A stretch of 64,000 nucleotides of DNA from Streptococcus suis (GTDB lineage: Bacteria > Bacillota > Bacilli > Lactobacillales > Streptococcaceae): positions 40,844 to 104,843 of the forward strand of contig NZ_JAIMEP010000008.1 of assembly GCF_019794555.1 (NCBI RefSeq), written 5' to 3'. The position numbers and the translations under genes are program-made. Shown in pieces: positions 36,763 to 45,717 of this stretch. The notes beneath the pieces were generated by a model. That model was not told the DNA's origin. It was given only the letters and a program-made list of their open reading frames with translations, and did no database searches. The stretch's first letter is position 1, and each line of letters starts with the position of its first letter.

Positions 36763-37619
36763 TTTCTTTTCTCCTCTTCTTCTAAAATGTCTTCAACATA
36801 GCGGGGCAAGAGAAATGCTCCCACATGAAGGTTAGCTGTATAATATTCTGTAAAAAGCTCGCGCGCTTTCCATTTTTCCTTATCATAATCTTCAATTGGA
36901 TGGTATTTTTTAGAAGCAAATCCAAATAACCAATAACCTGCTGCTGAAGTTGGAATATGGGCTTGATAGACACGACTAATTGGAAATGATTGACTAGCCT
37001 TGCGATGCATGGAACGAAAAGCTGACTCATCCTCATCATAGAATGGCGAACCATGTTGGTAGACCATAATGCCATCTTCCTTCAAAGCCCTGTATGCATT
37101 ACCGTAAAATTCCTTGGTAAACAACCCTTCCGTGTGTCCAAATGGATCTGTCGCATCATTGATGATAATGTCATATTCATTTTCACAATTGCGCAAGAAC
37201 CGCAGGCCGTCCTGCAAATAAACCTCTACACGCTCATCTTCAAGTCCTGATGCATAGTCTGGGAAATACTGACGACACACTTCAACCAATAACTCATCTG
37301 GCTCTACTACATCAATGCGTTCGATTTCAGGATACATACTGAGAACTTGAGCAACTCCACCATCTCCACCACCTAAAATCAAGATTTTCTTAGGATTTGG
37401 ATGAACTGCCATTGGTACATGTACTGCCATCTCATTGTAGACAAAGTCATCAGCATCCGAGAATAAAACACGACCATTAAGGGTTAAAATTTTTCCAAAG
37501 GCTGGCGAGTCCAACACAGCTATATCTTGGTATTCGCTTTTTCCAGCATAAAGTTGTTGACTGGTGCGAATGGACAATTTTACATCAGGTGTTTGAACTT
37601 CTGAAAACCACATTTCCAT
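36759..37619 (-). CDS. speE: Spermidine synthase
   Basis: A 286-residue aminopropyltransferase with the family blocks 'QQLYAGKSEYQDIAVLDSPAFGKILTLNGRVLFSDADDFVYNEMAVHVP', 'ILILGGGDGGVAQVL' (decarboxylated AdoMet site) and 'INDATDPFGHTEGLF' (Asp pair). It would transfer aminopropyl to putrescine. No speD (AdoMet decarboxylase) is in the window, so its donor must come from elsewhere or its role has changed. AAGGAG lies 8 bases before the ATG, 2 bases downstream of the arginine decarboxylase gene. Confidence 0.93.
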   Translation of the reverse strand: MEMWFSEVQTPDVKLSIRTSQQLYAGKSEYQDIAVLDSPAFGKILTLNGRVLFSDADDFVYNEMAVHVPMAVHPNPKKILILGGGDGGVAQVLSMYPEIERIDVVEPDELLVEVCRQYFPDYASGLEDERVEVYLQDGLRFLRNCENEYDIIINDATDPFGHTEGLFTKEFYGNAYRALKEDGIMVYQHGSPFYDEDESAFRSMHRKASQSFPISRVYQAHIPTSAAGYWLFGFASKKYHPIEDYDKEKWKARELFTEYYTANLHVGAFLLPRYVEDILEEEEKRK

Positions 37620-37621
37620 GC

Positions 37622-39070
37622 CTATTTCTCCTTAATCACATTGATAAAATTAACATCTGGATCCTCTGTTCCTTGAACAGAACAGCCACGTTCCTTGGCA
37701 AAAATAATATAATCTACAATTTCCTGGGTCACTCGTTCACCTGGTGCCAAAAGCGGAATGCCAGGCGGGTAGCACATAACAAATTCCCCACAAACCTGTC
37801 CAACAGCATCTTGTAGCGAGAGACTCTCACGTTCTGCATAAAATGCTTGCTGAGGGGATAAGACCAATTGAGGCTGGATGTATTCCCCTGAAATTAAATC
37901 AGAACCATCACGTGAATACAAGCGCTTGATATCCGCTAAAGCACCCACCAACCGCTCAATATCTTGCAAACGGTCTCCAATTGAAATATAGGCCAAGATA
38001 TTTCCAATATCACCAAATTCAATCTGAATATCATATTCATCTCGCAGAAGATCGTAGACTTCGATACCAGTTAAGCCAATACCTTGTGTGTAAATAGAAA
38101 GTTTTGTCACATCAAAATCATACACAGACTGTCCATCAATCAATTCTTTTGAATAGGCATAATAACCGCCAATTGCATTGATTTCACGACGAGCATATTC
38201 AGCCATTTCAATGACTTTTTCAAAAGACTCTTTCCCACGGAGAGCCAGATTTCTCCTTGAAATATCTAAGCTAGACAAAAGTAAGTAAGATGCCGAAGTA
38301 GACTGAGTTAGGTTGATAATTTGACGAACATATTCAACATTCATTTCAGGCCCTACCAACAAAAGGGAACTTTGTGTCAAACTACCACCTGATTTATGCA
38401 TGGAAACAGCAGCCATATCGGCACCAGCATCCATAGCGGATAAAGGAAGTTGATCAGAAAAATGCAAGTGAGCCCCATGAGCCTCATCCACTAGAACTTT
38501 CATACCAACTTTATGGGCCATCTCAGTGAGAGTTTTTACATCCGAACAAATACCATAATAAGTTGGATTATTTATCAAAACTGCGACTGCATCTGGATGC
38601 TCAACAATCGCCCGTGCAAATGCATCGTTCTCCAGTCCAAGAGCAATTCCAATCCTTGGCTGAACGGTCATATCAACATAAACAGGAATAGCCCCACATA
38701 AAACCAAAGCATTCAAGGCTGATTTATGAACATTTCGAGGAAGGATAATTTTATCCCCTGCCTTACATGTTGCTAAAATCATGGTCTGGACTGAAGATGT
38801 AGTTCCTCCAACCATAAGAAAAGCATGACTGGCTCCAAATGCTTCCGCTGCCAATTCTTCTGCTTCACGAATGATCGAAACAGGATGCCCTAAATTATCT
38901 AAGGGTTTCATGGAATTGACATCAATGCCAACACACTTCTCACCTAGAAGCTCAACAAGCTCTGGATTTCCGCGTCCCCGTTTATGACCCGGAACATCAA
39001 AAGGAACTATCCGTTTGCGTCTTAATTTGACCAATCCCTCATAAATAGGGGCCTGGTGTTGATTTTTCAT
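37622..39070 (-). CDS. speA: Arginine decarboxylase (Orn/Lys/Arg decarboxylase family)
   Basis: A 482-residue PLP fold-type I decarboxylase of the short 'minimal' group. 'FDVPGHKRGRGNPEL' and 'GASHAFLMVGGTTSSVQTMILA' are N-terminal blocks, 'LVDEAHGAHLHFSDQLP' and 'AVSMHKSGGSLTQSS' hold the PLP Asp/His and Lys, and 'CYPPGIPLLAPGE' lies in the C-terminal domain. Paralogues are often labelled lysine decarboxylase, but the pneumococcal orthologue in the same operon makes agmatine from arginine, and the following genes use agmatine. It is the first gene of the operon; a ~345 nt RNA-like unit lies upstream. Confidence 0.93.
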   Translation of the reverse strand: MKNQHQAPIYEGLVKLRRKRIVPFDVPGHKRGRGNPELVELLGEKCVGIDVNSMKPLDNLGHPVSIIREAEELAAEAFGASHAFLMVGGTTSSVQTMILATCKAGDKIILPRNVHKSALNALVLCGAIPVYVDMTVQPRIGIALGLENDAFARAIVEHPDAVAVLINNPTYYGICSDVKTLTEMAHKVGMKVLVDEAHGAHLHFSDQLPLSAMDAGADMAAVSMHKSGGSLTQSSLLLVGPEMNVEYVRQIINLTQSTSASYLLLSSLDISRRNLALRGKESFEKVIEMAEYARREINAIGGYYAYSKELIDGQSVYDFDVTKLSIYTQGIGLTGIEVYDLLRDEYDIQIEFGDIGNILAYISIGDRLQDIERLVGALADIKRLYSRDGSDLISGEYIQPQLVLSPQQAFYAERESLSLQDAVGQVCGEFVMCYPPGIPLLAPGERVTQEIVDYIIFAKERGCSVQGTEDPDVNFINVIKEK

Positions 39071-39134
39071 GTAGAAAAACTCCTTTGTTTTTACTTATAG
39101 TACAACATCTTATCTTTGCCCTTTTTAAACAAGT

Positions 39135-39480
39135 AAAAAAGAGCAGGGTATCTCCTGCTCTACAATCGTTATTGACGTTTTTTATTCTTCTCTTGAGTTT
39201 ATGTGCCTACCGTTTCCTACTCTCCAGTGCAAATATATACGTACTTTATTGACCGTTTCACAAGATGACGTGTGCTTTCACCACACTAAAATTTGATGTA
39301 AGAATTAGGGTAAACCCTAAAATCAACTTATAAAATTTGAGCTTTTAACTCAATCAATAATGTGGCTTTCGCCACGCTTCGGCATTCGACCCGCCTGTCC
39401 GTAGGCTTTGGTTATGACAATTTTCTGTCCCATATAGGTCTGATATTTGCTAGAATAGGTATCGCTACTTTTCCTAGGCC
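39135..39480 (-). ncRNA. Candidate structured RNA of ~345 nt, unidentified
   Basis: On the minus strand a strong promoter (TTGTCA 39509-39514, 17 bp, TACAAT 39486-39491) leads into a gene-free stretch and ends at a strong terminator (GAGCAGG/CCTGCTC, 39141-39160, then six T). Between them are hairpins: GTGGC-GAAA-GCCAC (39362-39375, GNRA loop), TTAGGG/CCCTAA (39305-39320), TTGAG/CTCAA (39337-39354), GTGTG/CACAC (39270-39286). No frame above 30 codons has a ribosome-binding site. It does not show RNase P, SRP, tmRNA or tracrRNA signatures that I know. It could be a free small RNA or an attenuated leader of speA, 65 bases downstream. This accounts for most of the 527-bp gap 39071-39597. Confidence 0.6.
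39141..39160 (-). terminator. Terminator of the candidate RNA, upstream of speA
   Basis: GAGCAGG and CCTGCTC arms with loop AGATAC-type are followed by TTTTTTA on the minus strand. Only ~65 bases and a weak -10 (TACTAT) separate it from the speA ATG. Confidence 0.85.
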
Positions 39481-39485
39481 TGTTT

Positions 39486-39514
39486 ATTGTAACACGGAAA
39501 TTGCCCTTTGACAA
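39486..39514 (-). promoter_or_regulatory. Promoter of the candidate RNA
   Basis: On the minus strand TTGTCA and TACAAT are spaced 17 bp apart; the start point falls near 39480. Confidence 0.7.
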
Positions 39515-39558
39515 GTAGAATTTGTAATATTTTATTCAAAAAAACAAACATTCTTTAA

Positions 39559-39586
39559 AAAATGGTTTCGAACGTTCGAAACCATC
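39559..39586 (-). terminator. Terminator after the MIP18-family gene
   Basis: A perfect palindrome of 24 bases (ATGGTTTCGAAC and its complement) is followed on the minus strand by TTTTTT. Confidence 0.85.
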
Positions 39587-39597
39587 ACATATCTATA

Positions 39598-39921
39598 TTA
39601 CTTAATTCCTAATGCAATACGAGCATAACGACTCATTTTTTGAACAGTCCAAGCCGGTGACCAGACCAGTCTTACATCCACTTCAGTCACTTCTGGGACA
39701 TCTTTTAAAACATCATGTATTTGATCTGTAATCAAATCAGCTAAGGGACAGCCCATTGTGGTCAAAGTCATATCAATTTCAGCTTTGCCATCAATAAAAC
39801 GAATTTCATAAATTAACCCTAGATTGATAATATCTATCCCTAGTTCGGGGTCAATCACATCTTCAAGAGCTTGAAAAATACGCTCCTGGATATCTTTAAT
39901 TTGATCTTCTGTATACGCCAT
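39598..39921 (-). CDS. MIP18/PaaD-family metal-sulfur cluster assembly factor
   Basis: A 107-residue DUF59 protein: 'ALEDVIDPELGIDIINLGLIYEIRFIDGKAEIDMTLTTMGCPLADLITDQIHDVLKDVPEVTEVDVRLVWSPAW' in pattern, with the conserved Asp-Pro-Glu and the single Cys in 'GCPL'. Family members help mature Fe-S proteins (SufT-like). The start MAYTEDQ is chosen over an upstream Met because of AGAGAG and the family start. It lies downstream of rpoD, separated by a hairpin-rich spacer, and ends in a perfect palindromic terminator. Confidence 0.92.
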   Translation of the reverse strand: MAYTEDQIKDIQERIFQALEDVIDPELGIDIINLGLIYEIRFIDGKAEIDMTLTTMGCPLADLITDQIHDVLKDVPEVTEVDVRLVWSPAWTVQKMSRYARIALGIK

Positions 39922-39964
39922 TTTTCTCTCTTTCTTTTTCATAAGTTCAATACTAGAAATGAAC

Positions 39965-40158
39965 CAAACGAAGTTTGTGTCAAAACCTCCCCCGGACCCT
40001 CGCTTGTTTCAAATTTTTAGCAAGCGACCTGATAAGTGCCACCGAACTTGTCCGCTCTCGGATTTCTAGGCGGACGTTGAGAAAGCCTATCCGTAGGCTT
40101 ATTCCTCGCTCGTTTCTAGTTTTCAGCGAGCGGTTGATTTTGTCTCCCAGACAAAATC
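39965..40158. other. Chain of six stem-loops between rpoD and the MIP18-family gene
   Basis: Six simple hairpins lie in 194 bp: CAAAC/GTTTG (39965-39977), CGCTTG/CAAGCG (40001-40026), GTCCGC/GCGGAC (40050-40075), AAGCCTA/TAGGCTT (40083-40100), CGCTCG/CGAGCG (40108-40132) and GATTTTGTCT/AGACAAAATC (40136-40158). The second and fifth look like copies of one unit. None is followed by a clear T run on the minus strand. The last one overlaps the rpoD stop codon. No coding frame is supported here. Confidence 0.65.
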
Positions 40159-41275
40159 AATCCTCAATAAAATCTCTGAGTGGTTTGCTGCGGGATGGGT
40201 GGCGGAGTTTACGGAGGGCTTTGGCTTCGATTTGGCGGATGCGTTCACGGGTTACGTTAAAGACTTTACCAACATCTTCTAACGTGCGCATTTTACCATC
40301 ATCTAAACCAAAACGAAGACGCAATACGTTTTCTTCACGATCAGTAAGAGTATCCAATACCTCATCTAATTGTTCACGCAGTACAACACGAGTTGTATAG
40401 TCAATTGGGTTTTCAATCACTTCATCTTCGATGAAATCTCCTAAATGGCTATCATCCTCTTCTCCGATAGGTGTTTCAAGGGAAACAGGTTCTTGAGCAA
40501 TTTTAAGAATTTCACGAACTTTTTCAGGAGTCATATCCATACGTTCTGCAATTTGTTCCGGTGTCGGATCTTGACCTAACTCTTGGAGAAGATTACGTTG
40601 TTCACGGACCAATTTGTTGATTGTTTCCACCATATGTACTGGAATCCGAATGGTACGAGCCTGATCTGCGATAGCACGAGTAATGGCCTGACGGATCCAC
40701 CATGTCGCATATGTTGAAAATTTGAATCCTTTTGAGTAATCAAATTTGTCAACAGCTTTCATCAAACCCATATTTCCTTCTTGGATCAAATCAAGAAACT
40801 GCATACCACGACCAACATATCGCTTCGCAATAGAAACAACCAAACGCAAGTTGGCTTCTGCCAGACGTTGTTTTGCTTCTGGATCACCAGCTTCTACTGC
40901 CAAGGCTAATTCCTGTTCCTCTTCGTTGGTCAAAAGTGGAACAACACCAATCTCTTTCAAATACATCCGAACAGGATCATTTACTTTTGCCGAATTACTT
41001 CCTAGCAATTCTTCGTCAGATAATTCTGGTTCTTCTTCAACTTGTAATGCCCGTGCCGATGGATTACCTTCTTTATCAACAATCGAAATTCCGGCATCTT
41101 GAATACGCTGAAGCAAATCATCAATACCATCCGCATCCAATGTAAAGGGGATAACTAATTGGTCATTGATTTCATCATCGGTAGCAGACCCTTGTTTCTT
41201 ATGGTTACGAATAAATTCTGCAACTTGAATATCAAAGGTTGTTACTTCTGTTTTTTTATCTTTTTTATTTGTCAT
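40157..41275 (-). CDS. rpoD: RNA polymerase primary sigma factor
   Basis: A 372-residue sigma-70 (SigA). It has an N-terminal region 1.1-like part, region 1.2 '[26 protein letters not shown]', region 2 '[59 protein letters not shown]' in order, region 3, and region 4 '[55 protein letters not shown]'. It directs core polymerase to housekeeping promoters. It starts 2 bases after dnaG, the classical dnaG-rpoD macromolecular synthesis order. Confidence 0.98.
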   Translation of the reverse strand: MTNKKDKKTEVTTFDIQVAEFIRNHKKQGSATDDEINDQLVIPFTLDADGIDDLLQRIQDAGISIVDKEGNPSARALQVEEEPELSDEELLGSNSAKVNDPVRMYLKEIGVVPLLTNEEEQELALAVEAGDPEAKQRLAEANLRLVVSIAKRYVGRGMQFLDLIQEGNMGLMKAVDKFDYSKGFKFSTYATWWIRQAITRAIADQARTIRIPVHMVETINKLVREQRNLLQELGQDPTPEQIAERMDMTPEKVREILKIAQEPVSLETPIGEEDDSHLGDFIEDEVIENPIDYTTRVVLREQLDEVLDTLTDREENVLRLRFGLDDGKMRTLEDVGKVFNVTRERIRQIEAKALRKLRHPSRSKPLRDFIED

Positions 41276-41277
41276 AT

Positions 41278-43065
41278 TTACTCCATTTGTTTTCTTCTTT
41301 CGAGCAATTGTTGCAACTCATCAAGTGCAATGTCACTATTTCCCATATGGGACTGTTCACGAATATTTCGCGAAATTAACTGATTCTCCTTTTTCAATAA
41401 TTCTTTATTTCGTCTATGCTCAAGTTCTTCTATTTCACCCTGAGCAACTTCTTCTGGCAAACGTTCTTCCAACATTCGATACCATGCCTGCTGAACTGAA
41501 GCTTCCATTTGAGACAATTCAAAACTCGTGATTTCTCCCTGCTCCCTTAAAACTTCATATAGGACTTGAAGTTCAGGAGTCGCAAAATAAAAATCATCTC
41601 GTAATCGAAATTCATTTAAAATATAAGCGTGTTCCACCATCCGAGACAGTAAATGATTTTCAGCTCGTACCAAGCTTGTTACACGTACAAGCGGTTGGAC
41701 TGGCAACAGCCTTGATCGATCAGTTTGGCTATTGTCTTGTACTGACCGTTCTTGCCGTTGTTGCAGTCGTGCATTGTTGACCGCTAACTCAACTTGTGTA
41801 TAGTCAAAATCAGACAATAAATCTGCCACTTTGTATATATAAGAATTTTGAGCAGTAATCGATGGTGTTTTTGCAATAATCGGTGCAATCTTATCAACAA
41901 ATTCAATTTGCATTTGCAAGTTATCAGGATTTTCAGGTTTGAGGTACTGAATTAAAAACTCAACATCACTCATCCTTGATTTTTCCAATATCTGTTGCAG
42001 TGCCTCTGGAGAATTCTTCTGTAAAAATTCATCCGGGTCCATATTATCAGGAAACTTGACTATGTCTATCTGAAAATTTTGCAACTCATCCAGTGCTTTC
42101 ATAGTTGCAGCCTGGCCAGCTTTATCTCCATCGTATGTAAGGACAACTTTTTTACAAAATTTAGAAAGGTGACCAACATGCTCTTGTGTCAATGCTGTTC
42201 CCATGGAGGCAACGGCATTTTCGATACCAGCCCGATGCGCCGCAATGACATCCAAAAAACCTTCCATTAGATACACTTCCCGTTGTTTTTTGATAGTAGC
42301 CTTAGCCTGATCCAAATGATACAGCTCATAGCTCTTATTAAAAATCGGCGTGCTGCGAGAGTTTTTATACTTGGCTAGTTGCTTATTCTCTTGGTCTTTT
42401 TTCGTCCAAATACGACCCGAGAATGCGATAATTCTACCATATTCATCACTCAAAGGAAAAATAATTCGACCTTGAAATGCGTCATATATCATATCCCCTT
42501 CACTCGGGTTAAATAAGCCCGACTGTAGTAAGTTTGCCTCATTGTACTCTGCTGATAATTTTTGATAAAGGATATTTTGCTCAGGTGGTGAGAGACCGAT
42601 TTGAAAAGTTTGAATCACTTCATCAGTCAAACCACGTTGATGCAAGTATCTCCTTGCCTCTTCACCCATCTTCGTCGTCATTAAGAAGGCATGATAAAAT
42701 TTTGCGGCATCCTTGTGTATATCAAAAAGAACCTGATGGGGATGCTGTCTTGATTCTGCCTGCTGATTAGTGGGAATGAATTCAGTTTGAAAACCAGCTT
42801 TTTCTGCAATAATTGCCACGGCATCAGCAAATGTAACGCCACGGAAATCTTCAATAAATTTGAAAACATCTCCTGATTTACCACAACCGAAACAATGATA
42901 AAACTGCTTATCTTCAACTACGTTAAAAGAAGGTGTTTTTTCCCCATGAAAAGGACACAAACCTAAATAATTACGCCCCGCTTTGGTAAGCGCAACCGAC
43001 TCACCAATAATATCTACAATGTTAACCGATTGCTTAAGCTCATTTATTTTTTCTTTTGCTAACAC
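41278..43065 (-). CDS. dnaG: DNA primase
   Basis: A 595-residue primase that lays RNA primers at the fork. It has an N-terminal zinc finger with '[11 protein letters not shown]' and '[12 protein letters not shown]', a catalytic core with TOPRIM motifs '[16 protein letters not shown]' and '[12 protein letters not shown]', and a divergent helicase-interacting C-terminal part from about residue 440. It is upstream of rpoD with a 2-base gap, so they are coexpressed. RBS lies before ATG 43065. Confidence 0.97.
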   Translation of the reverse strand: MLAKEKINELKQSVNIVDIIGESVALTKAGRNYLGLCPFHGEKTPSFNVVEDKQFYHCFGCGKSGDVFKFIEDFRGVTFADAVAIIAEKAGFQTEFIPTNQQAESRQHPHQVLFDIHKDAAKFYHAFLMTTKMGEEARRYLHQRGLTDEVIQTFQIGLSPPEQNILYQKLSAEYNEANLLQSGLFNPSEGDMIYDAFQGRIIFPLSDEYGRIIAFSGRIWTKKDQENKQLAKYKNSRSTPIFNKSYELYHLDQAKATIKKQREVYLMEGFLDVIAAHRAGIENAVASMGTALTQEHVGHLSKFCKKVVLTYDGDKAGQAATMKALDELQNFQIDIVKFPDNMDPDEFLQKNSPEALQQILEKSRMSDVEFLIQYLKPENPDNLQMQIEFVDKIAPIIAKTPSITAQNSYIYKVADLLSDFDYTQVELAVNNARLQQRQERSVQDNSQTDRSRLLPVQPLVRVTSLVRAENHLLSRMVEHAYILNEFRLRDDFYFATPELQVLYEVLREQGEITSFELSQMEASVQQAWYRMLEERLPEEVAQGEIEELEHRRNKELLKKENQLISRNIREQSHMGNSDIALDELQQLLERRKQME

Positions 43066-43161
43066 CGGTTACCCCCATATAAATCCAGAGAATCTGCACA
43101 TTTTAACATTCTATATTGTATAATAAATTTCTTGAAAAGTAAAACTTTCAAGTCGTTATAC

Positions 43162-43189
43162 TTGTAAAAAAAAGAAAAGCGGTTATAAT
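43162..43189 (+). promoter_or_regulatory. mscL promoter
   Basis: TTGTAA (43162-43167) and TATAAT (43184-43189) are 16 bp apart; the start codon is ~38 bp downstream. Confidence 0.65.
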
Positions 43190-43227
43190 AGAAAAAGAAA
43201 ATATTTATGAAAGGACATATTTAGGAT

Positions 43228-43596
43228 ATGTTGAAAGATTTAAAAGCATTTTTATTCCAAGGAAATGTTATTGACCTTGCTGTTGCAGTAATTTTTGGTG
43301 CGGCCTTCAAAGCCATCATCGATTCATTCGTTACTGATTTGATTACTCCACTCTTGTTGAACCCAGCTTTGAAAGCTGCTGGTGCAGATAAGATTGCTGA
43401 TTTGAGCTGGAACGGTGTTACTTACGGTAACTTCTTGAGCGCTGTTATCAACTTCTTGATCATCGGTACTGTTCTTTTCTTCATCGTTAAAGCTGCTGAA
43501 AAAGCATTGCCTAAGAAGGTTGAGGAAGAAGTGGTTGTTGCTGCTCCAACACAAGAAGAATTGCTTACTGAAATCCGTGATTTATTGAAAAAATAA
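43228..43596 (+). CDS. mscL: Large-conductance mechanosensitive channel
   Basis: A 122-residue membrane protein opening under hypo-osmotic shock. The N-terminal amphipathic helix and TM1 are 'FLFQGNVIDLAVAVIFGAAFKAIIDSFVTDLITPLL', followed by a periplasmic loop, TM2 'FLSAVINFLIIGTVLFFIVKA' and the cytoplasmic helix 'EELLTEIRDLLKK'. It forms a homopentamer. Length is normal for Gram-positive MscL. It is monocistronic, with its own promoter and terminator. Confidence 0.97.
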   Translation: MLKDLKAFLFQGNVIDLAVAVIFGAAFKAIIDSFVTDLITPLLLNPALKAAGADKIADLSWNGVTYGNFLSAVINFLIIGTVLFFIVKAAEKALPKKVEEEVVVAAPTQEELLTEIRDLLKK

Positions 43597-43610
43597 TTCT
43601 TGATTGATGA

Positions 43611-43635
43611 GACAGGTGAATTACCTGTCTTTTTT
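43611..43635 (+). terminator. Terminator after mscL
   Basis: GACAGGT and ACCTGTC arms with loop GAATT are followed by six T. Confidence 0.9.
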
Positions 43636-43640
43636 GTTGG

Positions 43641-43672
43641 AAAAAGAAGATGTGAGCCTCCACTCACATCTT
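43641..43672 (-). terminator. Terminator after galE
   Basis: On the minus strand AAGATGTGAG and CTCACATCTT form a perfect 10-bp stem, followed by CTTTTT. Confidence 0.85.
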
Positions 43673-43675
43673 GTC

Positions 43676-44692
43676 TTATCCTTCGTATCCATTTGGATTT
43701 TTCGATTGCCAGTTCCACGTATCTCGACACATGTCTTCAATTGTTTTTTCTGTTCTCCAGTTTAGTTCAGCCAGAGCTTTATCTGCATTCGCATAAAAGG
43801 ACGGAAGGTCTCCTGCTCGATTTGGTGCAAAGCGATACGGAACATCTACACCAGTTACTTGAATGAAAGTATTTACCAATTCTAAGACACTTGTTCCTTG
43901 ACCAGAACCTAGGTTATATGTATAAACCTGATTAGCTTCATCTAATTTTTCTAATGCTCGTACGTGTCCTTTGGCCAAATCAACAACATGGATATAGTCT
44001 CGTACGCAAGTCCCATCTGGCGTATCGTATTCATTTCCAAAAATATTGAGAAATTCACGTTTCCCAACTGCTACCTGAGCTACAAATGGCATCAAGTTAT
44101 TTGGAATGCCTGACGGATCTTCCCCAATCAAGCCTGACTCATGAGCTCCAATTGGATTGAAATAGCGCAACAACGAAATAGACCAATCTGGATCAGAAAC
44201 ATAAATGTCGCGAAGAATCTGTTCACACATGACTTTCGTTTGACCATACGGGCTAGTTGGAACTCCTACTGGCATGTCCTCTTGATAAGGAGAGGGATTA
44301 AAACTGCCATAAACAGTAGCACTAGATGAAAAGACAATTTTCTTCACATCATACTCAGCCATCACTTCAACCAATGAAAGAATGGACATGATATTATTTT
44401 CGTAATAAGCACCAGGTTTTTGAACTGATTCTCCTACTGCCTTAAATGCAGCAAAATGAATCGCTGACTCGATATTTTCTTTCTCGAATACCTGACGCAA
44501 TCCCTGTTTGTCTGCTACGTCTAGCTGATAGAAGGTCGGTCTCTTTCCTGTAATCTCCTCAATCCTATCCAAAACCAAAATACTTGAATTAGAAAGATTG
44601 TCAACAATGACAACTTCTTTACCCAATTTTAACAATTCAACAACTGTATGGCTACCAATATAACCAGCACCACCTGTTACTAAAATACTCAT
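43676..44692 (-). CDS. galE: UDP-glucose 4-epimerase
   Basis: A 338-residue short-chain dehydrogenase/reductase-fold enzyme interconverting UDP-glucose and UDP-galactose. It has the NAD motif 'VTGGAGYIGSHTVVEL', catalytic Ser in 'FSSSATVYG' and Tyr-x3-Lys in 'SPYGQTKVM', and the substrate block 'RYFNPIGAHESGLIGEDP'. It provides UDP-Gal for capsule, cell wall or Leloir metabolism. No gal genes adjoin it. It is monocistronic on the minus strand. Confidence 0.97.
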   Translation of the reverse strand: MSILVTGGAGYIGSHTVVELLKLGKEVVIVDNLSNSSILVLDRIEEITGKRPTFYQLDVADKQGLRQVFEKENIESAIHFAAFKAVGESVQKPGAYYENNIMSILSLVEVMAEYDVKKIVFSSSATVYGSFNPSPYQEDMPVGVPTSPYGQTKVMCEQILRDIYVSDPDWSISLLRYFNPIGAHESGLIGEDPSGIPNNLMPFVAQVAVGKREFLNIFGNEYDTPDGTCVRDYIHVVDLAKGHVRALEKLDEANQVYTYNLGSGQGTSVLELVNTFIQVTGVDVPYRFAPNRAGDLPSFYANADKALAELNWRTEKTIEDMCRDTWNWQSKNPNGYEG

Positions 44693-44776
44693 GCAAAAAC
44701 TCCTTTTTTCATGAAAAATGTGACTTGATTCAATTCTACATATCTATTATAAGTTAGGTAAGGTAAAATGTAAATA

Positions 44777-44800
44777 AAAAACAGCCCAAAAGCTGTCTTA
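44777..44800 (-). terminator. Terminator after rpsU
   Basis: On the minus strand GACAGC and GCTGT-type arms around TTTTGG are followed by TTTTTTA. Confidence 0.8.
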
Positions 44801-44807
44801 AATTCAA

Positions 44808-44984
44808 TTAGAATTTTTTACGCTTGCGAGCTGCTTCTGATTTACGTTTACGTTTTACAGATGGTTTTTCGTAGAATTCACGTTTACGTGTTTCTTGAAG
44901 AGTACCAGCTTTAGTAACCGCACGTTTGAAACGACGAAGAGCATCATCAAGTGATTCGTTCTTGCGTACTACTGTTTTTGACAT
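44808..44984 (-). CDS. rpsU: 30S ribosomal protein S21
   Basis: A 58-residue, very basic ribosomal protein: '[25 protein letters not shown]' to '[13 protein letters not shown]'. The start is the Met after GAGGGGAG; the longer frame upstream would include the promoter and is not real. It has a near-consensus promoter and its own terminator. In many bacteria rpsU precedes dnaG-rpoD; here it is ~2 kb from dnaG in a separate unit. Confidence 0.97.
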
Positions 44985-45018
44985 TTTTTTCACTCCCCTC
45001 AATTTCAAAGTCTTTATC

Positions 45019-45047
45019 ATTTTACTATGAATGCATCCGTTTGTCAA
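45019..45047 (-). promoter_or_regulatory. rpsU promoter
   Basis: On the minus strand TTGACA (45042-45047) and TAAAAT (45019-45024) are 17 bp apart. Confidence 0.85.
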
Positions 45048-45084
45048 TCTTTTTTGATTTTAAATCATAAAAATCTATCCTAGG

Positions 45085-45717
45085 TCAACTTGCCAATTGA
45101 TTGCTTTTTCGAGACCACGCAAGCATTGCCCCGAAGAACACTTCGTAAAAAACAAAAAATAAAATAAAGCAATGCAAGAAAAATTCCTCAGGTAAAATAT
45201 AAATGACAGGATCCTTGGCTGGGTCAAATAACCAAGTAGAATCACCAGGAAAAAGGACCGTATGAAAAAGAACAAAGAATTGGTCAAATCCTATAAGAAG
45301 CCCCATTAAGCCGATGACAATCGGTGCAAGCATCATCCACAAGAAGGTTTTTTGAACCAACCAGCCATGGCCTTTTAAAAGAATCTGTTTGATGAACAAG
45401 AAAAAAGCGGGAAAACTTAGAACAAACACACCTTGCGCTATATGAAATAGTTTTTTCACATCAGCGAAATGTTTGAGACCATCAACTGAGGAAGAAAAGT
45501 TAGGCATGTCTAAAACTGTCTGAAATGGATTGGTTAAATAGTTCATCAAAATATTGAAATTATATGAGATATCTGCCGATTTCATATAGACGTTTTTTTC
45601 CAGCCCTAGATAAGAAATTTCAACAGGAAACACTAGCCATGCCAAATAAATGGTAGCAAGGATTGCACCCGACAGCACAAATAAAACCGTTCCGAATACT
45701 TGTAGTTTAGTTTTCAT
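45085..45717 (-). CDS. TIGR01906 family integral membrane protein
   Basis: A 210-residue membrane protein with five hydrophobic helices and an extracytoplasmic loop. It shows the TIGR01906 pattern '[15 protein letters not shown]...[23 protein letters not shown]' seen across lactic acid bacteria. The function is unknown. The start MKTKLQVFG is chosen because GGAG lies 6-7 bases upstream and it overlaps the end of the HAD gene by 11 bases; the earlier in-frame Met is less likely. It is the last gene of the hemW operon. Confidence 0.88.
   Translation of the reverse strand: MKTKLQVFGTVLFVLSGAILATIYLAWLVFPVEISYLGLEKNVYMKSADISYNFNILMNYLTNPFQTVLDMPNFSSSVDGLKHFADVKKLFHIAQGVFVLSFPAFFLFIKQILLKGHGWLVQKTFLWMMLAPIVIGLMGLLIGFDQFFVLFHTVLFPGDSTWLFDPAKDPVIYILPEEFFLHCFILFFVFYEVFFGAMLAWSRKSNQLAS

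Noticed and set aside
39135..39480. RNase P RNA, 6S RNA, SRP RNA or tracrRNA as identity of the candidate RNA
   Set aside because: The conserved GGAAAGTCC block of RNase P is absent, the length is too great for SRP or 6S RNA, and no tracrRNA anti-repeat or CRISPR gene is present. This rests on memory of the families, not a search.
39559..39586. CGAACGTTCG inside the palindrome after the MIP18-family gene as a second copy of the deoB operator
   Set aside because: The palindrome continues for 24 bp and is followed by six T, so it is a terminator; the shared core is probably coincidental.
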